A DNA stretch of 64,000 nucleotides, from contig NC_059082.1 in NCBI RefSeq assembly GCF_020497125.1, positions 18,713,965-18,777,964 on the forward strand, given 5' to 3'. The first letter of the stretch is position 1. The number at the start of each line of letters is the position of its first letter. The notes beneath the pieces are model-generated. The model was not told where the DNA came from, did not search any database, and worked only from the letters and a program-made list of their open reading frames with translations. The position numbers were made by a program, and so were the translations under genes. Shown in pieces: positions 32,936-45,312 of this stretch. This stretch comes from Mauremys mutica. Its lineage: Eukaryota > Chordata > Testudines > Geoemydidae.

Positions 32936-34964
32936 GCTATTCCCTGCCATTGCACAGTTATAGTCTTGGCACAGTCTGACTCAGAACTGAACAAATTTTT
33001 CTGAAACAATGTTGGAAAAGACGAACAAGGATGGTTCTTACACGTATCTCACTTTGTCTACAGGGACTTTGATTTGGATACTCTATCCCCATGTGGCGAT
33101 CCCTGCACTGAGCCCAGTCACTCTGGTTTAGGAGCAAATCTCACCCTGTATGCAAGCCATCTGCCTTCTGCTGTTGCAGGGAAAGGAGACATAAGTGCTT
33201 GTTTCAAATGCTACAGTTACATCGATGCTGTACAGTGATGATGCCCTTCCTGGATAATCTACTCTTCCAAATGGTAGCTAGATAGGGCTAGGTTGTATTT
33301 CATTCTCATGCCCGTCCCATGGACCCAACAGTCCCTAGAGAGATGAGCTGGGACAGGGCATGTTGGGAGCATGCTGTATGTCTGTTCTTGCCCTTCCCAG
33401 ATGTAATGTGCTTGAGCAATTTTGCTTGGCCTAGTGTCCCCAGCACCCCGTCAAGCACACCTCTGCCTTAATTTGGCCCTCAACATGGAACCATAATCAG
33501 CCCACGAGATTGGTCTCAAAGGACTCACCCCTTCCCACTTTATGGCTCAAAACACTGCCTCGTCTGCCTTTGCTGCTAGTGCATTTCACATTATATTTGA
33601 ATGTTGACTGCAAAGTCTTTTCTCTGCGTGAGTGCTTGCTGTTCCACACTATCGCTAAGCAGTCCTGGACTGTACCTAGAATCTTACTTAAAATTGTACT
33701 TGTCAAAAGGGAATAGTCCCATGGTGAAAGATGAAAAAGGCTGAAGGCTGGGTTTCAAAGAAGCTTGCCTTTCGTGCCTGCATAGTGGATGTGCTGTAAG
33801 GCAGGCTGGACACTTTGGAATAAAGAGACGTTTCAAGTTAGTTTCCCTTCAAGCAGCCTACAGTATAACAACTCTGGGTATCTCTCAGAGCCTCTGCTTC
33901 CAGTAGATATTTGATAAGGAACAGCTGTTCTGGAGATATGACAAAGTTGCTCTGAGAAATAATGATACAATCGAAGTATTGATATAGTGAAGGAAGGAAC
34001 ATTGATACAAAGGCATTCACACCAGAAGCATGAAACCACTATATACAAATATGCCAGAAATGTATTTATCTGCTGTTAGCTCACGAAAGAGCCTTTAGCA
34101 AAAGAACAAACACAAACTCACACAACTAGAATTTGGGGAATGCTACAAAAACTTCATTTCTCTTTGCTCTGGCCAGCACAGCCTGAGTAGTAGGGAATTA
34201 TAATGCAGATTAATCAGGCTCCGAGAATAGCCCAAGATTATTTGGATTGCATGCATGGGAGTAACCCAGGTAATTGAAAGGAAACACACTGAGTTTCTTC
34301 TCACAGAGATTCCTCCAAATTGTCCCCTTGGAATATGGGCTGGGAACTTGCCCTTCAGCAGAATGAACAGGGGAGACAGCCCACAAAATCCACAGACCCT
34401 GTGGAACTGCTGGAGGAAAGGGTCACTCCAATTCTATGGAGTCTCTGTGACTCTGTACTGCCTCCTATTGACTCCCTCTATGGTAGCACAGCTCCACTGA
34501 TTCTGTGCTGCAAGGGCAACCACCACTTGCAGGCTGCTCCCAGAACTTCCCTCAGGAGGATCCTGACTCAGTATTTACGTAAGGAATGTCCACATCTTTA
34601 ATGAGAACGATGCAGAGAATTCCCAGCCCACCACTTCTTTCAGCCCTAACCCAACCTGTTCCACACCAGATCTAACCTGAGGTATTTCTGTAGTAGCTAC
34701 AACCTCTGCAACTGCTTTGCTGGTGAGCAGAGCAGATAATCGTGCTCTGACCCCACTTGGGCATGCCTCCTCTGGGGCACTAAGTGCTGCTGGTAGTGCT
34801 AGCAAGCACCCCAATGCACTCAGTATCTCCAATAGCTGCTTCCTCACCATGAATCTCGAGAAGAGCAAGGGGCTACCTGAGCCCATAACACACCCATGCT
34901 TAAAGCATCTGGCTCTTCAAGGATTTATTCCTTATTTCCAGTATTTACTACTGAAAACTAATGA

Positions 34965-35075
34965 CAAAGGGGTATATGTTTGTACAGTTCCTAGCACAAG
35001 GGGTCCCTGATCCCTGACTGGGGCCTCAGGATTCTACTGTAACAAATTAATATTAGTCATTTCACTTACACAATT
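34965..35075 (+). mobile_element. L2-like LINE tail
   Basis: 'tgtacagttcctagcacaag' and 'gggtccctgatccctgact' plus 'ggggcctcaggattctactg' match the 3' end of L2-type LINEs. Confidence 0.6.
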
Positions 35076-35129
35076 GAATTATGGGCACATTTCCAAGTGT
35101 CTGTATGTATTCCTGTATTTGTAATACAG

Positions 35130-35390
35130 ACAGCAAGATGGTCCAATAGCTGTGGCAATAACCTAAGACCTGGGAGATCCAGGTTCAATTCCTTGCTCTC
35201 CCACAAACTTCCTGTAGGCATGTCACTTAGAAGCCTCCCCGTGCCTCAGTTCCCCATCGGTAAAATGGGGAGACTAATATTTCCCCACCTCCCTGGGGCA
35301 ATGTGAGGCAAAAAACATTAAATAGCATGAGGTGCTTTGAGACCTACCGATGAAAAAAGCACCCTACAAGAACTAGGTATTACTATAAGA
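35130..35390 (+). mobile_element. MIR-like SINE
   Basis: It contains 'gggagatccaggttcaattc', 'cctcagttccccatcggtaa' and 'aatggggagactaatatttc', then a long 3' part, as in MIR/CORE SINEs. Confidence 0.7.
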
Positions 35391-37751
35391 ACCTATTCAG
35401 AGCCATACACTTATAAAACCTTTTTAAAAGCTTTAAAAACCATGTAAAAGGCAATGTGTCAATTTTATGTGATTCCAGAACTTCTTATAAGCCTCTAACA
35501 AGTTTCTTTAATAAAGTGGGCTGCTAATTACATTTATGATTTCAACATGGAACAACAAACACAGAGCAATATTTTACTCCAACATGTTTTCAGACCTAAG
35601 CTACACGTAATAAATATTCCTCATGACATTTATCTTACGTTTCTCACTCCAAAATGACACAGTGTGAGCAAGCATTTTTCATTCAGTGTAGAAAAGAACA
35701 AACAGTAGGTCTTGTTCAGGACGGGTATAAATTAGATAGATGATAATGAAATGCACACATGGCAAATATTACCTGAAGTAAACAACAATTCTCTGTTATA
35801 GTTACCCTGCACTCAAACTGATTTGGTTATAGACCAAGAAGGATGGAATATTTGCTCACAGGAAGCAGTGTGAATAGAAAAGCTTTTTTTTTTGTTATTT
35901 GCTAAATAGGTCTGTGTTGCCAAAGCCTTGGGAAATCCTCCATATGGACACGAATGTTTCCACTACCACTTTACAGGCTAGAGCTGAATTTATCATCATT
36001 TCTAGGCGTTCACAATGATTAAACTGTATTTAAGTTTTGCAAGATGCAAGGACATGGAAGTTATTTTGATTGTGAAGCAGTTCAATTGGAGCAGTGCCTA
36101 ATCAACAGGTAACATTTCACTCTATTGCTGAGTTTCTATATTCTTTACTGATACTGTATCAGCTACAAATTCCAAAGAGACATGAAAATGTCACGTACTC
36201 TCCAATTTCACGTTACAAATAGATTTTACCCAGTGCACAAGCTCAAGCTCCACACATGGTCCTATATGTTAATTAAGCACCAATTAAAATTCAGTACTAC
36301 TCTCGAAAATAATTCTTGTAAAATAGCATCATGGCAATCCGTGTTTACTGTCTCAGGATGATTTCCAGGTCAAATTTGCTGGAGTTTACAGCATTCTTTT
36401 TCTAACTGCCAGCTCTACAAACTCAAACAAGGATCTGAAGAGGAAGCTGGGTGCCTCTTTTTTATACCACATCATGAAGAACAAAGATCCCACAGTGTCA
36501 TTTCTCTCCCTTTCTCATACTTGTGTAATCTTTCTGTTGAAGACCGTTAGTGACAACAGAGTCGGTCTGCACTGTTGCAATTAATTTGGTCTTAGTCTTC
36601 TCTCCCTTGCTCAGCTGAAATTCAGGACTAATTCCACCAAGGTCATGGAGTGGGTAAAATATTGGAATTTTTAAAAACAATATTTCAAAGGAAAATATAA
36701 GCTGTCCATCAGCATATAGAGCAGCTCTGACTGGCCAGTGAAACTGATGGTGGGATGGGACAAGATGACGTCAGGCTCAGAAAAAGTGACAGTATGGCAT
36801 ATAAGCACATACAAGCTGTTTCTGAGTCCTGACCAGGCAGAGAGAAGACCAATATGACTAAAGTAATCTGTGCTGAAGCCAATTCTATAATCAAATTGAC
36901 AAAGGTCAAGTAGATCAGAGGAATCTAGATATTGAGCATTTTCTTCCACATCCATTTCAGCAATCTTACTCAAAAATGGAACACGCAATAAAGGGTGAGA
37001 AATAGAAGTTACTTGTAACTGGAGTTCTTCAAGATGGACTCCGATACTCATGGGATGCGCTGGCCAGTGCAGTTTAGATTGTAGAACTGTCTTGTTAGAG
37101 TGCTCACATGCCCCTCCTATCCCTTTCTTCCAAGTTCTCAGATGTTTCCACTGCTTCCTCAGAGGATTTTAAAGATCCGCAAAGAAGAGGAAAAGGTAAG
37201 CAGGGAGTGTGTTTACGCAGAGTCCACTTTGAAGAACTGCAGTTCTTCTTTGATCGTCCTCGGCATATTCCTACTCAGGATAGTTTGGCAAGCAGTATTC
37301 CATGAACAGATGGTGGGACTTAGAGTCCTAATTTAATAGGGATGGGAGTCTTGGGAACAGTGTTTTGTAAAAGTATGAATAGAGCTCCATGTGGAAGCCT
37401 TACATCTCTCAACAATCAGAACATGTTTAAGGCACACAAAAGAAGTAGTCAATGCTGTAGTCGAGGGTGTTAGATGCAATCCTACATCCCTCTTCTATAC
37501 ATTGTCTAACCCACATAGATCGTGACCGTGAAGAAATAGCATGACTTTTGTATTTGTCAGTGTACCCAAAAAAAAGTTTAAGGGACTTTCAAAATTCTTT
37601 AGTCTTAAGATAAGCTAAAGCACTCTTTCAATGAGTCTTCGGAATCAATCATCTTGATAAGACTAAATAAAAATTCAATGTGGTCTAAAATACACTGCTA
37701 TGGGCATTAGAAGGGAAACGATCTTGCCCCACTGTGACATTGTAAATATCT

Positions 37752-37967
37752 CTATGACACAATCTCATTGAAACATGCATCCTTGAGATTGAGAGCTGCA
37801 AACAAATCTAGCTTGAAAGGCAGGCAATTACTAAATGCTAACATCAACGTATGGAAACAGAACTTTGTGGTATAAGCTTGCTCTAATCCAATATTGTACA
37901 AAGACCTCCATCTTTCTTTGGTATCAGGAAATATCTGGAATAAAAGCTCAAATTCATGAACTCCCAT
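37752..37967 (-). pseudogene. DIRS reverse transcriptase remnant (copy A)
   Basis: KERWRSLYNIG then LFAALNLKDACFNEI, matching the RT block that in intact DIRS elements reads ...ALDLKDAYFHI. Short, isolated frame. Confidence 0.6.
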
Positions 37968-38222
37968 AATACCTCTGCCATTGCTCCTGACTGTAGTAGA
38001 GACTGAATTTCTGATCTTAACATGCTTTCATAACAAAGGTCCCGGAATAGGAAAGGAGTTGAGAGAAGGAAGGATTTTGAACTGAATGGGATTGCCTTTT
38101 TCTATCATCTCTAGAATCCATTAGTCCAATGCGATAAATTCCATGGGCTGATGAAACAGGAAAGCCAGTTTCCAAAAGGTGGGGAGGAAAGTTCGTTGCC
38201 GATTAGTCTGAAGGTCTTGATC

Positions 38223-38515
38223 TTATTTCAAAACTTGAGGCCTGACATTTAGAAGAGAAGCTGAAGCTGAATAATACTTTGCTTTCACTTGAGGCTGAGG
38301 TTGAAAGGAGGAAGGTGATTGCTGTTGTGGATGTTTTTTCTGGGCATTATAAGACAATGAAGATGGAGGATAAAACTCAGTATGGTAGCTAAAAAATGAT
38401 CCAGGGATTCCTTTTTTATAAGGTTGAAAGAGACCCAAAGATCTTGCTCTGGATCATGTTTAATCTTTTCCAATATTTCATCCACTTTCTTACTAAATAG
38501 CCCATTGGCTTTCAA
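38223..38515 (-). pseudogene. DIRS gag-like remnant (copy A)
   Basis: Two overlapping minus frames: one with KKVDEILEKIKHDPEQDLW, the other QPQPQVKAKYYSASAS. Position between RT remnant and right terminal repeat suits gag. Weak on its own. Confidence 0.4.
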
Positions 38516-38879
38516 CAGGAAGATTCTCTATTTTATATTTCATTTCAGGAGGAAGAGTAGAAGACTTCAGAGATGCATGTCTATAGAGTAGTGTAACAGA
38601 TGCGTTGCCCTCACTGACAAATCTGAAACAATGAAGGAAGCTCTGCGTGCACATTTTGACGTTGTCTGGCTTTCAGTTATTAAAGTGTTCACCAACTTAT
38701 GTTGGTCCTCTGAACAAAGGGGTAATCTTGTGAGATAAATCCCACTCCAAAACTTTAGTCTTTGGTTTAGGATCCATTAGTCTCTGCTCCTCTTCTGACA
38801 GATCCAAGAAGTCTCCCAATTATGATTTAATTTCAGCAACCTGTTAGGTTGGGTTCACTTTCAGATGTTTTGTGACTAC

Positions 38880-39645
38880 AAGAATCCATGTTGGTTCCAA
38901 AATGGAGTTTTATGCCCACATGAGCTATGGATTATTTTTCCTGCTCTTTTATTTCTCCTGGAGTTGTAAACAACTTCCAGGCAGAATGTTTTTTTTTCCC
39001 TAAGGGGTTTCCTGGACAAGTGTATAAAAGGCTGCCCCGGACAGGGCCTCAGGGCTGTCCATCTGAGTGGCAGCCAGGGACGGTCATGGGTTTTACCTGC
39101 AGGCGTCTATTCATCCTTGTGATAGAAGGGTTAGGGATTTTGCTCCAACAACTTCCTCACCTGTAAAAAGAAGAGAGAAGGAGAAGAAACAACGTCTCCT
39201 GAGTGTCCCATCTGTTCTGCTTTCCTGTGATCCCGAAAGAACATCAAGGGACTCCTTGGAGCTCCTCTCCAAAGGCTTGCTATTAGCCAGAGGATTGAAG
39301 TCCCAAGCACCTGCCATCGCTTTGATCTATGAAGAAGGTTTTTTTTTAAAATATATTTGTTTTATAGGGTTGAATTTGAGGGGGTAATCACTGTATCATG
39401 CCATTTTGCTGTTTATTCCCCTTTTATTGCCCCACTCTTTGTTATAACCCTTCAATACACTTTATTTTATTTTACCTTTATTAATTGACTCCTCATTATT
39501 CAGGGTAGGAGGGGTCCTCTTTGCAGGAGAAGGGATCCTACCAGATGACAGACACTGGACAGGGAGGCCGTACCTAGGGAGATACAAAGCATTAGGGTCT
39601 CTTGTCTTTACACACACACACACTTTTTCCTTTCCATCCTTTTTC
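38880..39645 (+). mobile_element. Probable LTR inside DIRS copy A
   Basis: A plus-strand TATAAAAG at 39022-39029 is followed by 'ggacagggcctcagggctgt'. Downstream there is an 'aatacactttattttatttt' poly(A)-type region (39450s) and a GGGTAGGAGGGGTCC stretch. This U3-R-U5-like order suggests a solo LTR. Ends and target duplication were not resolved. Confidence 0.4.
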
Positions 39646-40490
39646 CCTTCTAACAAATCAGAGCCATCTTCTCCTGTAATATGTTCTTCTTCAGAACTAA
39701 GAGAGTCAAACCCAATGGTTTGGCTCTTACATCAGAGGCTGACACTGGCTTTGGTGGTAAGTACTTAAAAGTCTGATCCAATGACTTGGGAATGGATCCT
39801 GGAGCTGAGACTTGTACCTTTTGCAATACAGTCTTTTTCTTAGATCCAGAAGTGTCTGATTACTGGCCTTTCTTCATTAAGATCAGATTCTTTAGTGGTG
39901 CTGGATCCAGGAAGCTTTGCACACCAATCTTCTAGAAGGAATAAAGATTGTAGCCTGTTCTGCTATTCCTTGTGTGCTTGCAAGGCAAAGGTGCTGCAGA
40001 CAGAGCATCTCAAAGGAGAGAGGCTCTCACCAAGACAAACTAGGCATCCAGGATGAGCATTCAATGCCAGGAAGACCTCTGGACAAGGTGCACACCTTTT
40101 AAAACCAAGTCTCTTCAACTTTGGATCCACCATGGAACTGGTAAATGAAACTAATGATCTCTCAGTAATTTTTCTAAACTACTAAGCTAACATATCCTAA
40201 GGCTAAAATAAATTATAAACCGTAACTATACTAAGCTAAGATACTACTAAGCAAGGGATCCAGAGAGGTTTGTGTCCATCTGCTGCTATGGTTGGAAGGA
40301 ACGGAACTGAGTCAGCAAAGAGCACCATGCCCCCTATTCTAGCCTCACCCTCAGAACATTCGAAACAGTGAAGAGAGGGGTAGGAAGGGCGTGTGAGCGC
40401 TCTAAAGGGGAATGCTATGAGAAAATTCCACTGTCTAAGATGGTGCATCCCACGAGTGGGAATACGCAGAAGACATTCAAAGAAGAATTA

Positions 40491-41817
40491 GCCAGATTCT
40501 TAACGTCAAGTGATAATTTCTTATGCAGAGGCTTTACTAAGACTTCCTTCAAAACAAAAGAGAATCTTGCCCTCTCTAAGAAAGATGTTGACACTCTCCA
40601 CCAGCACAACACCAAGTTACTTCCCCACTAGCCTTCACAAGACAGGAAGTAGGTGAGGAGCAAAAAATTGTCTCAACACCTCCGGTACTTCTATGAGCAC
40701 CGCTAATTGAAATTCTAGCCAGGAAGATAAGGCCCTTATCTCCCCAGGACCTTGCTCTGGCACCACAGCAGCAGTCATCTCATTCTTAGTCTGATCAATT
40801 TTATACACAAAAAATACAAGGAATTTCCTCACAACAGGAGTGGTTGAGCCTGGATTACCAGATTATCTACAACCCAGATAATGCCTTCTGTCTGAGTTTG
40901 TGGATACTATGTTGGAAAAAATAACTTTTTCTTCACCTCACACACTGCCACAGCATTTTTTTTTAAATCTACATGTTGCAACCTGTCAGCCTCAGCCCAG
41001 ACCTCTGGTCTTCCCTCTTGCTTCATTTTAGATCACCTATAACCCAAGGTGAGCTGTGAGAATGAAGAAAGAAGAGGATGCCTAGAAGCCACCTCATCAA
41101 TGGTGGAGGGTAAAGACTATTATGAAGTCCTATCAAACCACCAAGAAAGTGGTCTATCAGGGAACAACATTCTCCTGAGCTCTCTGGAACCTCCAGTGCT
41201 GGACCAAACAGGCTCCAAGCAATTACTCTGCTGATCACCTTCTTAATTCATTATGTACTGAATTTGATGACAACTGTGCTAAAACTGGCCCAGCATCAGC
41301 CAACCAGATTTCAGTGGTACATGCAAACATGGGAGTCTCATCCTTATTAAGTTACATAGCATACACAGAAGATTAATGAATAGTCTGATTCCTTTAAAAG
41401 TCTATCTTTCCTGCAAGAAAGGAGAAGTGGGTTTTTTTTTGTTTTGTTATAGGTTTTTTTTTTTAAATAGGAGCCCATTGTTATTTGATGAAATTCACCC
41501 AGTAGAATAAGCGAGATTTGGAAGACCAGAATAGTGTTTTGACATCATCTGATAATCTTTATTTGTCTTTCCAACAAGAAATGGAAATGTATGTTAAAAC
41601 ACAGCAAATACATAGTACAAAAATGAATCTTCATGTTGATAGAACAGTATTGAAATGGTGCTGTTATGGGGCCTACTGTACCCCCATTGGAATTGTGGGA
41701 GTTTAACCTCTCCTCCCACAATTCTCCTAGCCTGCTAGCGGTATCTACAATCCTGATCAACAAGTACAAAGAATGTAACGTGACATGGAACAGAGCCAGG
41801 AAGGAGAGGTAACTCAC
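40491..41817. other. Spacer between DIRS copies A and B
   Basis: No gene. T-rich runs near 41430-41463. Weak frames here have no recognisable similarity. Confidence 0.5.
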
Positions 41818-42534
41818 CTTGTGCAGTAAATGGACTTCTTTGACATGGGTGTCCCTATGGGTGCTCCACTTCAGAATTTTCACTTCAGGTGTGCTTACAC
41901 TCCAAGAGCCTTTGATCAGAGATTATTGGTTGTAGTGCCCCTTTGGCTCGTGCATGCACCCTACACATCCTTATGCCCAGCATTGAGGCACATATAGTTT
42001 CTTCTCCACTGCAAAGTCCCATAGAAGAAACTATAGAGCACCCATAGGGGGACACCTCTTGAAGAACCCCAGTTACTGTACAAGGTGAGCAAACTCTCCT
42101 TCTTCGAGTAGTGTTCCTATGGGTGCCTCACTTCAGGTGACTTCTGAACAATATCCTCAACAGGAGGAGGGACCTTTAGAGTCGAGTCCAATACGGAAGA
42201 TAAAAGTGCTTTTCCAAGGACAGTATCTGTTCTAGAAGAATGAACCACCATGTAGCACTGAGAGAATGTATGCATCAAAGACCAAGTTGCGGCCTTGCAG
42301 ACTTCAGCAATGGGAACATTTGAGTAATGCTGTAGAGGAAGAGAGAGACAGCATAGAATGGGCTAAAATCCGCAGAGAAGGCTGTAAATTGGCAAATCCA
42401 TAACAAGAAATAATACATCCAGAAATCCATCTGGAGTCTCTGGGTGCAGATTGTGGACCTTTTGGACCAGTCAGCAATTAATATGAACAGTCTTGAAAAT
42501 TTTCTAAATTATGTATTTCTGTCCAAATAAAAGG

Positions 42535-42735
42535 CTAGTACCCCCTCCTCACATCCAGGATATAGAAGGTAGCATCTTCCTTGATCTGATATGGTTTCAG
42601 GAAGAAAACAGAGATGGATGACTTGATTGATATGAAATTCAGACAATACCCTAGGTAGAATTTAGGATGTGGATGTAATAAGACTTTGTCCTTAAAAAAC
42701 ACTGTAAAGGGAGGGTCCACCATTAAAACTCCCAT
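42535..42735 (-). pseudogene. DIRS tyrosine-recombinase region remnant (copy B)
   Basis: DPPFTVFFKDKVLLHPHPKF and YILDVRRGY align by eye with copy C (55.7-56.1 kb: EPPYTVFYKDRVQLRPH and YSLDVRRAL). This marks the recombinase end of the element. Confidence 0.65.
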
Positions 42736-43309
42736 TTCCCCAACTTTTCAAGCAGAAGGAATGGACATCAAGAAAGTTGTTTTCTTGGTTAGGTGAAGAA
42801 GGGAATGGGTGGCTATGTGTTTGAAAGGGGGTTTCACAGACTCTTGAGTATGAAGTTTAAATCATGGATGGGTTCTATAATATGAGAAGAAAAGTTCCTC
42901 AGCCCCTTAATGATTCTCATCATGATGGGATGAGCAAGCAATGAGAATCACCTCAACCAGGGAATGAAAGGCTGTTATAATCACCAAATGAACCCTGATG
43001 GAACAAGGAAAACATCTCCCAGTGAGTGAGGGCCCAAATCCTCTCTCAGGCAAAACCATTTACACTTCCTGTTAGTAATGGTGGCAAAGAGATCCACTTC
43101 TGGAACTCCTCAACTCAGGAAAATGTGAGAGTCTAGGAGTCCAACTCTCATTCATAGTCCTGGGACAAGTGCCTGATGAGGTCATCGGCGATTGCGTTTT
43201 GTACTCCTGGGAGACAGCCAACTGCATCTTAATTTCAGCAGCCTATGTATCAGTTCCAGACCTCACCACTTTGGCACAAAGAGAAGGAGATCTCAGCTTT
43301 CTCAGACCT

Positions 43310-43651
43310 TCACTGATTGATATAGAACATGCAGGCTACGTTGTTTGTTGCGCTCTTTATGGATCTGTTCCTGATTAGTGGCAGCAATTGGATACAGGCA
43401 TTCCTGACTGCTGTCAGCTGCAAGAAGCTGATGTGCAAACATGCTTCATGGGCAGACCGTTTGCCCTGAATGGTGTTGATCCCTAAGTGTGCTCCCCAAG
43501 CCATCAAAGATGCATCTGTTGTTATGATTGGGGAGGTTGGATAAATGGAACACCCGCACAAACATCTGGGTCTTTCCATCAATTGAGAGAGTCTCGTACT
43601 TGACAAGAGACTGACACCAGCTTGTTCAGGCTGTGTTTGTTCACAAACCAT
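43310..43651 (-). pseudogene. DIRS RNase H remnant (copy B)
   Basis: IITTDASLMAWGAHLG and ELTAVRNA-like QLTAVRNACIQL, then a stretch ending VACMFYINQ, correspond to the RNase H domain (first Asp in TTDAS). Broken afterwards. Confidence 0.7.
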
Positions 43652-44008
43652 CCTGAACCAGTCCTGGAAACATCAAAGGCATAACTTGGCATGTTGCATC
43701 ACAAAGGTACAAGCTGCAACATGTCTGAGTAGCTGAAGGAAATTTCTTGTTGATGTCTGTGGACTGATCTGAATTTTTGAGATGAGGTTTGTTGATGTCA
43801 TGAGGGCTGTCCCTGGGAAGGTAAGCTCTGGCGGATACTGCATCTAAGCAGGTCCCTAGGAACTCTATCCTTTCAGCGGGATCAAAGTGGATTTCTTGAT
43901 GTTGAGCTGCAGACCTAGCCGGCAGAACAGAACCTTTGCTGAATTCATTGTGGAAAGAACATAGTTTTAAAACCAGCCCTTGAATAGTCAGTTGTCAAAG
44001 TAAAACAA

Positions 44009-44503
44009 TTATCCCCAGATGTCAAAGATAAGCAACAAACACTGCCAGTACTTTGGAGAACACCTGCATGGCAAAGAAAGGCCAAAAGGAAGCACCCGAT
44101 ACTGGAAGCGAACTTGACTGACTAGAAACCAAAGGAATCTCTTGTGCATAGGGTGAATCGTGACATGAAAATATGCATCCTGAAGGCTGAGAACCAATCC
44201 TTTGGTTCCAATGGTGGAATTATAGTTGCAAGAATCACCATCCTGAATTTTTGTGTTTACATGAAGTTGTTTAGTAGTCTTAGATCTAGAATCGGTCTCC
44301 ACTTCCCCATTTTTTGGGGACCTGAAATACTTGGAGTAAAAATCCTGCCCCTGTGTTGAGATGGAACTGGTTTTGTGCCTCCTCAGTTTAAAAGGGAGTC
44401 CATTTCCTGTTTCAGCAAGTGCTTGTGAGAGGGTCCCTGAAAAGAGATGGGGAAGAGAGGTGGGTCGGGGGGAGGTGCAGGGAGGTAAAATTGATGGAGC
44501 CAT
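44009..44503 (-). pseudogene. DIRS reverse transcriptase remnant (copy B)
   Basis: LSLQDAYFHVTIHPMHKRFL and QVRFQYRVLPFGLS are RT fingers/palm motifs of DIRS-type elements. The catalytic YLDD box downstream is not preserved in this frame. Confidence 0.75.
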
Positions 44504-44824
44504 TCAATCGTATAACTACATCGAACAAATGAATGTTGGAAAACTGTTATCATGCGGACTTAGAGTGGGAAAGAAGGCCTCCAAAGGTGTGTGTGGGGAA
44601 GGCAGGTAGAATTGTATAGTGCAGCTCAGTAGTGTGGGGTTGTTACAGACTCTTGACCTGTCCATCAAAACTGTTGTTTTGATGACGACGAAGGCTGAGT
44701 GATGTATGCAGATGAAGAGGGTGTTCTATTTCTTTGAAACCTTGGCTTCTTTCTGGGCAGCAATGTGGGTCTCTGAAATACTGAAAATGGAGCAAGATGG
44801 GATCTCTGTGCCAGGTGTGATCTG

Positions 44825-45312
44825 CTAAACTTTCATTTGCTTGCTTGTGGGAATCTCCAGGGGGCCCTGGAATACCTGCAAGGATTTGTGGGTGCTTTCC
44901 ACAAAAAGTTTTAATCCATCAAAGGGGAGGACCTCGAGCTTGTTTTGGACCTCTCTTGGGAACTCAGACAGCTGGAGTAAGGATGTTCTATGCATGACCA
45001 CTGCTGTAGAAATGGAGTGAGACACAGTAAAGAGGCCCTCAGTGAGGTCCTAGCTAACACTTGGCCCTTGTTAATAATAGACTGACATTGCTCATGATGT
45101 TCTGTCAGCAGGTGCTCAATAAAGGTGGTAAACTTAGAATAATGTGTATGGTTATGTTTTGCTCTAAAAGCCTGGTAATTTGTGATCCTAAACTGAAGTG
45201 TCACAGACAAGTAGTTCTTACAGCCAAATAGGTCAAGATATTTTTGTTCCTTATCATCAGGTGTAGATTTTACATGGTGCTGCTTGCTATGTTCATTCAC
45301 TGCTTCCTGCAC
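44825..45312 (-). pseudogene. DIRS gag remnant (copy B)
   Basis: Two overlapping frames, 45312-44911 and 45025-44825. The second has LSEFPREVQNKLEVLPFDG and LFVESTHKSLQ, which parallels the PFEGAELFSELTDSKLHGLK of copy C at 59019-58699, so both belong to the same gag region. Confidence 0.65.

Larger units (their letters stand above)
30420..36990. other. Region upstream of HDC, mostly unique with LINE/LTR/SINE relics
   Basis: No exon was found. It contains the CR1 with LTR insertion (31.89-32.94 kb), an L2 tail (about 34965-35075) and a MIR (35.13-35.39 kb). The remaining 33.0-34.9 and 35.4-37.0 kb show nothing I can name. Confidence 0.55.
37010..40490 (-). mobile_element. DIRS-like retrotransposon, copy A (degraded)
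   Basis: Its inverted ends share 'gtgctcacatgcccctccta' (left, 37109 on) with its complement near 40375-40410, and 'cccatgagt'-type words near both edges. An internal complementary region is visible at 37222-37290 ('gaagaactgcagttcttc'). Minus-strand coding relics include a reverse-transcriptase piece with ALNLKDACFNEI (37967-37752) and a gag-like piece (38515-38223). Coding is broken throughout. The layout (inverted repeats, RT, no LTR of its own) is DIRS-type. Confidence 0.7.
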
